Origin: Rhodoferax sp.
GTDB lineage: Bacteria > Pseudomonadota > Gammaproteobacteria > Burkholderiales > Burkholderiaceae_C
Assembly (NCBI GenBank): GCA_025351745.1
Contig: JANXVI010000279.1
Coordinates: forward strand, 1-47,661
Length of the DNA: 47,661 nucleotides
Reading direction: 5' to 3'
Within the stretch, counting starts at the first letter, position 1. Each line of letters starts with the position of its first letter. The notes beneath the pieces are model-generated. The model did no database searches. It was not told where the DNA came from and saw nothing but the letters and a program-made list of their open reading frames with translations. The translations under genes and the position numbers were made by a program. This document shows, piece after piece, positions 45,046 to 47,661 of the stretch.

Positions 45046-45872
45046 GCCCGATCGCGCAGGCGTTTGCCCAGGTTGGTCATCCAAGCCGAAGCGCGGCTGG
45101 GTGCCAGGCGGTACAAAAGATCCAAAAATTTGGCATCGCTTCCAATCAGAAGGCGCGTCTTGCCCGATGCTATGGCCGTCACGATAGCCTCGGCGGCTTG
45201 GGATGGCGAAGTCCGCGCCAATTTTTCGAACGACTCGCGCAACATCTTGTCGTTGTCGGCCACCATGCTCGAATCTGTGATGCGGGCTCGGTTGGCGATG
45301 TTTGTGCGAATGCCACCGGGATGCACGCACAACACTGAAATCGCGGTGTCGCGCAGTTCCTCCCGCAGCGCATCTGTAAATCCCCGAACTGCCGCTTTGG
45401 AGGCGTTGTAGAGGCTTTGCGTTGGCATCGACACCATTGCAAAAATACTGGACACGTTTACCAATACTGCGGCAGGACGGCTCCGCATTTGCGGCAGAAA
45501 GGCCCTGCAACCGTGAACCACGCCCCAGAAGTTGATGTCCATCAACCACTGCGCGTCTTGCGTCTTGAGTTTTTCTACGGGACAAACGAGGCTGACCCCC
45601 GCGTTGTTGATCAGGATATCAGCCGCCCCCAGTTGGGCCTGCGTGTGTTCAGCCAGTGCGTAGATTGACGCCTCATTCCCGGTATCGGTCACTGTCCAAT
45701 GGCATTCGCATCCTTGGGTACGCAAGGCGGTGGCTAACGCTTCGAGGCCGCTGGCTTCAATATCTGCCAACATCAACCGTGCACCATGCTGTGCGAGGTT
45801 TGTTGCAAGGGCTGCACCAATGCCAGATGCCGCTCCGGTGATGACAATGGTTTTGCCTTGGAATGCCAACAT
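45042..45872 (-). CDS. Short-chain dehydrogenase/reductase
   Basis: 276 residues, classical SDR. Cofactor motif TGAASGIG at 12-19, NNAG at 89-92, catalytic S141/S142, Y155 and K159 (YNASK). The acidic D37 after strand 2 favours NAD(H). A C-terminal segment beyond the core (LLIGSDAKFLDLLYRLAPS) resembles acyl-chain SDRs acting on lipids. It lies 22 bp after the fatty-acid oxidation gene and overlaps the DUF1214 gene. In this operon a fatty aldehyde or alcohol substrate is an attractive guess, no more. Confidence 0.88.
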   Translation of the reverse strand: MLAFQGKTIVITGAASGIGAALATNLAQHGARLMLADIEASGLEALATALRTQGCECHWTVTDTGNEASIYALAEHTQAQLGAADILINNAGVSLVCPVEKLKTQDAQWLMDINFWGVVHGCRAFLPQMRSRPAAVLVNVSSIFAMVSMPTQSLYNASKAAVRGFTDALREELRDTAISVLCVHPGGIRTNIANRARITDSSMVADNDKMLRESFEKLARTSPSQAAEAIVTAIASGKTRLLIGSDAKFLDLLYRLAPSRASAWMTNLGKRLRDRA

Positions 45873-45894
45873 GGGTGGACCAACTTTCTATCTT

Positions 45895-47661
45895 TTAGTA
45901 TTGTGGCCGGTATTTGCGAATGGCGGCCTTCACTGCGTCGCTCAGGTTAAAACCATCACCAAACTGCTGGGCCAGCGCGGCCGCACGGGCTTCAAATACG
46001 TCAATGCCCATGCCGTAGATGAACTGCATGGCACCGCCGGTCCAGGCCGGGAAGCCAATGCCGAAGATGGAACCGATGTTGGCGTCGTGCACCGTGGTCA
46101 GCACGCCCTCGGACAGGCAACGCGCGGTCTCCACGGCTTGGCGGTACAGCAGTCGGTCCTTGAGATCCGTGATGTTCCACTGCACATCCGATGTTTCGAA
46201 CAGGTCCTTGAGCTTGGGCCACAGGAATTTCTTGGCAGCTTTCTCCGTGGGGTATTCGTAGAAGCCACCGCCTCCGGCACGGCCCGGCCGCTCGTGTATC
46301 CGCACCATGTCGGCGACCAGCAGTTCGCCACGGGTAGGGGTGTAGGTTTTACCCTCTGCCTCGAAGTCGGCGCGGGTCTGCTCCATGACATGTAGGCTGA
46401 GTGTCAGTGCGGTCTCATCCAGCACGGCCAAGGGGCCGACCGGCATGCCGCATTGGATGCCGGCGTTTTCCACGGCGGCTGCCGGAATGCCTTCGCCGAC
46501 CATGGCCACGCCTTCCAGGACGAAGGTGCCGAACACGCGGCTGGTGAAGAAGCCGCGTGAGTCGTTGACAACGATGGGCATCTTGCCAATGGCCTGCACA
46601 TAGTCAAAGGCGCGGGCCACGGTCTCGTCATCGGTTTCTTTGCCCTTGATGATTTCTACCAGTTGCATCTTGTCCACCGGGCTGAAGAAGTGGATGCCGA
46701 TGAACTTCTTGGCGTCGCGGCTGGCTTTGGACAGGCCGGTGATCGGCAGCGTGGAGGTGTTGGAGGCAAAGAAACCGCCTTCGGCGAGCAGCGGCTCGGT
46801 TTCTTGCGTGACCCGGGCCTTGAGTTCACGGTTTTCAAACACAGCTTCGATGATCAGATCGCAGCCCCTGAGGTCGTCCAATGAAGCGGTCGCCTGGATG
46901 CGGCCCAAAATTTCAGCCTGCTTGTCTGCGGTCATGCGGCCCTTGTCGACGCGGCCTTGGGTGATCTTGGCAGCATAGCCCTTGCCGGTGTCGGCCTTTT
47001 CCTGGCTCACGTCTTTGAGCACCGTGGCAATGCCCTTGCTGGCTTGCGAATACGCAATGCCCGCGCCCATCATGCCGGCACCGAGGAGGCCAACCTTGGC
47101 GGGCTTGTACTTGGCAATGTTGGCCGGGCGGCTCTGGCCGCTCTTGATCGCGTTGAGGTTGAAGAAGAAGGTGTTGATCATGGCGCGGGCATTGGTGCCC
47201 GTCATGAGTTTGGCCAGTGCACGGCTTTCAATGCGCAGCGCGGTTTCGATATCCACTTGCAAGCCCTCGACCATGCTGGCCATGATGGCCTCCGGCGCGG
47301 GGTACAGGCCCCGGGTCTGCTTCTTGATCATGGCGGGTGCTACGGCCAGCATCTGTGCCACGGCGGGCGATGAGGGCAGGCCGCCTGGCACCTTGTAGGC
47401 CTTGGCCTCCCATGGGTGTTGGGCCGTGCGGTTCGCGGCAATCCATGCGAGCGCGCGGACTTTCATTTCAGCGCCAGCTGTGTCTCCAGGCGCCACCAGG
47501 TCGTGCACCAGGCCCAGACCCTTGGCCTCGGTCGGCGAGAACGTTTTTCCTTCGACCAGGTAGGGTTGCGCACCCATCAGGCCCAGGTGGCGTGTCATCT
47601 TGGTCACGCCGCTGGCACCCGGCAGCAGGCCCAGTGTCACTTCGGGCAGGCCGAGCTGGAT
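45895..47661 (-). CDS. Fatty-acid oxidation complex alpha subunit (FadB/FadJ type), 5' end outside window
   Basis: 588 residues visible. The first part is the end of a crotonase (enoyl-CoA hydratase) domain, with LGLPEVTLGLLPGASGVTK. Next comes the NAD-binding domain (VGLLGAGMMGAGIAYSQASKG), then HFFSPVDKMQLVEII and NDSRGFFTSRVF of 3-hydroxyacyl-CoA dehydrogenase, and a second C-terminal dehydrogenase domain. It carries out two steps of beta-oxidation. Whether it is FadB or FadJ cannot be decided without the N-terminus and the thiolase neighbour. It leads the downstream lipid operon at a 22-bp gap. Confidence 0.95.
   Translation of the reverse strand: MQLGLPEVTLGLLPGASGVTKMTRHLGLMGAQPYLVEGKTFSPTEAKGLGLVHDLVAPGDTAGAEMKVRALAWIAANRTAQHPWEAKAYKVPGGLPSSPAVAQMLAVAPAMIKKQTRGLYPAPEAIMASMVEGLQVDIETALRIESRALAKLMTGTNARAMINTFFFNLNAIKSGQSRPANIAKYKPAKVGLLGAGMMGAGIAYSQASKGIATVLKDVSQEKADTGKGYAAKITQGRVDKGRMTADKQAEILGRIQATASLDDLRGCDLIIEAVFENRELKARVTQETEPLLAEGGFFASNTSTLPITGLSKASRDAKKFIGIHFFSPVDKMQLVEIIKGKETDDETVARAFDYVQAIGKMPIVVNDSRGFFTSRVFGTFVLEGVAMVGEGIPAAAVENAGIQCGMPVGPLAVLDETALTLSLHVMEQTRADFEAEGKTYTPTRGELLVADMVRIHERPGRAGGGGFYEYPTEKAAKKFLWPKLKDLFETSDVQWNITDLKDRLLYRQAVETARCLSEGVLTTVHDANIGSIFGIGFPAWTGGAMQFIYGMGIDVFEARAAALAQQFGDGFNLSDAVKAAIRKYRPQY

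Noticed and set aside
44416..45585. A 389-codon reading of the DUF1214 gene extended upstream
   Set aside because: The extra 180 residues overlap the SDR gene in another frame and look like shadow sequence; ATG 45045 with a membrane helix and an ATGA overlap is far better.

Overview
The window looks like chromosomal DNA of a betaproteobacterium, most likely Burkholderiales/Comamonadaceae (Rhodoferax- or Polaromonas-like). This rests on gene content and order (AddAB in place of RecBCD, type B L31 beside rho, dnaX-ebfC-recR, K+-independent H+-PPase), moderately high GC, and short dispersed repeats of a style I associate with that family. Taxonomy is inferred, not searched. I see no tRNA, rRNA, CRISPR array, prophage or intact insertion sequence.

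Region 1 (1-9.3 kb) is phosphate sensing and storage. A truncated ppx, an orphan periplasmic binding protein and a fasciclin-domain lipoprotein point left. pstSCAB-phoU-phoB-phoR points right. The 199-bp gap between the fasciclin gene and pstS holds two divergent Pho-box-like repeats, suggesting that the lipoprotein also belongs to the Pho regulon.

Region 2 (9.2-13.4 kb, minus strand) holds an ArnT/PMT-like membrane glycosyltransferase whose 3' end overlaps phoR, then rpmE, rho and trxA. GC-rich repeats lie on both sides of rho.

Region 3 (13.5-21 kb, plus strand) is a coupled addB-addA-flavoprotein operon. Region 4 (21.2-24 kb, minus strand) is a polyamine-type binding protein coupled to a membrane diguanylate cyclase, resembling the NspS/MbaA sensing logic. 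Region 5 (24-27.8 kb) is dnaX-ebfC-recR plus a MAPEG protein. dnaX carries an A9 run with stop codons immediately downstream in both shifted frames, a likely programmed slippage site for a gamma-type product.

Region 6 (27.8-31.4 kb) is mltD-gloB facing a YafS-like methyltransferase and rnhA. Region 7 (31.5-40.5 kb) holds an RND efflux pair, moaA, the membrane pyrophosphatase hppA, soluble ppa and an orphan cheW. Region 8 (40.7-47.66 kb, minus strand) is a compact probable seven-gene operon: fatty-acid oxidation alpha subunit (cut by the window edge), SDR, DUF1214, DUF1254, alpha/beta hydrolase, PF10118 protein and wax ester synthase/DGAT. It is plausibly a lipid storage and turnover module.

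The most unusual signal is a 44-bp element present four times with invariant ends. Two copies lie inside addA and dnaX, in the element's only stop-free forward frame, so two unrelated proteins share a peptide of the form LALVE-x-A-x-x-AT.
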